Assembly (NCBI GenBank): GCA_035711465.1
Contig: DASTCC010000567.1
Span: forward strand, 1-17,264
DNA length: 17,264 nt
Direction of reading: 5' to 3'
DNA from: DASTCC01 sp035711465
Lineage (GTDB): Bacteria > Acidobacteriota > Vicinamibacteria > Vicinamibacterales > SCN-69-37
A model generated the notes under the pieces. The model saw only the letters and a list, made by a program, of their open reading frames with translations, was not told the DNA's origin and ran no database searches. The position numbers and the translations under genes were made by a program. Shown here piece after piece: positions 16,058 to 17,264 of the stretch. The first letter of the stretch is position 1; each line of letters opens with the position of its first letter.

Positions 16058-17022
16058 CGCGATCCGCGCTCGACGCCCTCGGCGCGCGCCACTTCACGAA
16101 CCAGCGATTCGATCGCCGCCACGTACTCTTTCGGGGCGTAGGCGCCAGTGTAGAGACGCTGGTAGCCCGCCGTGAGTGACGGGAACTCGCGATCGAGGAA
16201 CGCGAAGAAGTGCTCGCGGACGCCGGGTTCGAGATGCGCGACGTTGCAGCCGATCCATCGCACGCCGGCCGCCGCAAACGCCTGCATGGTCTCGGTGATG
16301 ATCGCGCGCGACGTCGAGATCCCGGGCACCAGCGGCATCATCAGGACGCCGGCGTCGATGCCGGCGTCGGCGAGAATCCGCACCGCTCGCAGTCGCTGGG
16401 CGGGCTCGGCTGTTCCCGGCTCGAGCGTCGCCCAGGCCTCGCTGTTTGTCGTCGGCACGCTGAGATAGACGTGCGCGCCGGCGCCCGCCGTGGCACGGCG
16501 CAGGACGTCGAGGTCGCGCACGACCATCGGACCTTTGGTGACGATGGAGAAGGGCGTGTTCGAGGCGACGAGGACTTCGAGACAGCGGCGCGTCAGTTTG
16601 TAGTGGCCTTCGATCGGCTGATACGGATCGGTCGCGGTGCCGACCGCGACGCTCTCGTGGGTCCACTGCGCGCGCGACACTTCCCTGGCGAGCACTTCAG
16701 GCAGGTTGCGCTTGACGAGAATGAACGACGAGAACTCGTCGCCGGCGCCGAGCTCGAGATGGCGCTGGTACTTGCGGGCGTAGCAGTACTCGCAGGCGTG
16801 CGTGCAGCCGCGATACGGGTTGAGCGCCCACTTGAAGGGCATCCCTTTCGTCGCCGCCATGGCCGAGCGGACGTGCACTTCCTGATAGCGCGCGTGGTCG
16901 GCGCGGCGCATCGCATCGGGTAGCCCGTCAATTCCCGCCTCGCGCACTGCGTCGGCGACGTCGCGAAGCGTCGGCGACGACACCGCATCGGGAAACAGCG
17001 GCAGACTGCGAGCCGTCTTCAT
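16054..17022 (-). CDS. SplB-like radical SAM protein (COG1533/Rv2578c type)
   Basis: Radical SAM protein of 322 residues related to the spore-photoproduct-lyase-like group often annotated Rv2578c or PA0069 family; its reaction is not known. The [4Fe-4S]-SAM motif is NPYRGCTHACEYCYAR with Cys73, Cys77 and Cys80 (CX3CX2C). Further family landmarks are VAVGTATDPYQPIEGHYKLT, SIVTKGPMVVRDLDVL, YLSVPTTN, LEPGT and MMPLVPGI. ATG 17022 opens a well-coded N-terminus but has no good Shine-Dalgarno. A GGAGG lies before an ATG in another frame (17045), so the exact start is less sure than the family call. It converges with htpX (4-nt stop overlap). The palindromic element begins 41 bases upstream of its start. 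Confidence 0.87.
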   Translation of the reverse strand: MKTARSLPLFPDAVSSPTLRDVADAVREAGIDGLPDAMRRADHARYQEVHVRSAMAATKGMPFKWALNPYRGCTHACEYCYARKYQRHLELGAGDEFSSFILVKRNLPEVLAREVSRAQWTHESVAVGTATDPYQPIEGHYKLTRRCLEVLVASNTPFSIVTKGPMVVRDLDVLRRATAGAGAHVYLSVPTTNSEAWATLEPGTAEPAQRLRAVRILADAGIDAGVLMMPLVPGISTSRAIITETMQAFAAAGVRWIGCNVAHLEPGVREHFFAFLDREFPSLTAGYQRLYTGAYAPKEYVAAIESLVREVARAEGVERGSR

Positions 17023-17032
17023 ACTTTCGCTG

Positions 17033-17062
17033 TATTTTCGCCATTGTCGCCTCCGCCGTCAA
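17033..17062 (-). promoter_or_regulatory. Putative promoter of the radical SAM gene
   Basis: On the minus strand TTGACG (17062-17057) and AAAATA (17038-17033) are separated by 18 bases, a sigma-70-like arrangement that would start RNA a few bases before ATG 17022. The -35 element directly abuts the palindromic repeat beginning at 17064. Confidence 0.35.
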
Positions 17063-17063
17063 T

Positions 17064-17241
17064 GGGGTCAGATCTTGAATTGCAGCATTAGGTGCCAGGT
17101 CTTGAATCGGCAGCGTCGCAAACCCTCGAATTGCCGCAGATTCAAAACCTGGTTGCCCGACTCGAACACGTTTGACTGCGAGATCTTGAGCCTTGCCGTT
17201 CAAGACCTGGCACCTAATGCTGCAATTCAAGATCTGACCCC
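17064..17241. repeat. 178-bp palindromic element with 43-bp perfect inverted arms (REP/MITE-like)
   Basis: Positions 17064-17106 and 17199-17241 are exact reverse complements over 43 bp, starting GGGGTCAGATCTTGAATTGC and ending in GGTGCCAGGTCTTGAA on the left arm. The 92-bp centre holds diverged copies of the same phrases: CTCGAATTGCCGCAG, GCAGATTCAAAACCTGG and GCGAGATCTTGAGCC. Composition is markedly lower in GC than the genes. There is no transposase gene inside and no obvious target-site duplication next to the arms. From memory, ends of the type GGGGTCAGATCTTGAATTG are seen near REP-associated (RAYT) transposases; that link is unverified here. The RNA could fold into a long hairpin. Confidence 0.85.
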
Positions 17242-17264
17242 GCCCTCACAGCACGTACGCCAGT

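Noticed and set aside
16928..17230. 100-codon minus-strand frame through the palindrome
   Set aside because: It is read mostly from the repeat element and then overlaps the radical SAM gene out of frame; no protein features.
17246..17264. Possible tail of a further minus-strand gene (LAYVL then TGA at 17248-17246)
   Set aside because: Only five codons are inside the window, too few to support a gene.

Overview
This is a GC-rich, densely packed bacterial chromosomal segment. Gene content (HtpX-type protease, DinG helicase, ThiC, HutI, MgtE), exported Pro/Ala-rich proteins, frequent GTG starts, AT islands of the TAnnnT type placed directly before start codons, and a degenerate ATCGGGTG-type repeat all suggest a free-living, probably soil, bacterium. 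Acidobacteriota (Vicinamibacteria-like) is my best guess, but it is an inference from style and not a proven placement. Almost everything is ordinary housekeeping or metabolism. The accessory parts are a small restriction-modification (R-M) cassette and two repeat elements. No gene-free stretch longer than 300 bases exists, and I found no rRNA, tRNA, CRISPR array or transposase gene.

Layout. From 10608 down to 23, twelve genes all read on the minus strand. In transcription order they are rpiB, an octamer repeat array, glyA, dinG, a Dam-like adenine methyltransferase, a small PD-(D/E)XK-like nuclease, an exported TPR protein, yggS, a DUF167/YggU gene, hutI, a cyclodeaminase (fchA type) and mgtE. 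From 10648 the plus strand carries an RlmI-type rRNA methyltransferase and thiC. A small exported protein (14029-13484, minus) overlaps the thiC 3' end. An M20 peptidase and an M48/HtpX protease follow on the plus strand (8-nt overlap). A radical SAM protein of the SplB-like group comes back on the minus strand, and a 178-bp palindromic element closes the window.

How the genes work together. HutI makes N-formimino-L-glutamate, and the adjacent cyclodeaminase handles the formimino group once it is on tetrahydrofolate. GlyA also feeds the one-carbon folate pool. YggS (PLP homeostasis) sits beside YggU, as in many genomes. The methyltransferase and nuclease overlap by 4 nt and form a compact candidate type II R-M system. 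Its methyltransferase carries a recognition loop very like E. coli Dam, suggesting GATC or a related GAT-containing site.

Most worth a second look are the R-M cassette with its atypical nuclease active site, the inverted octamer array that runs into the rpiB reading frame, the 43-bp-arm palindrome at the right edge, and several promoters that seem leaderless and/or bidirectional. One of these drives a thiC that has no room for a TPP riboswitch.
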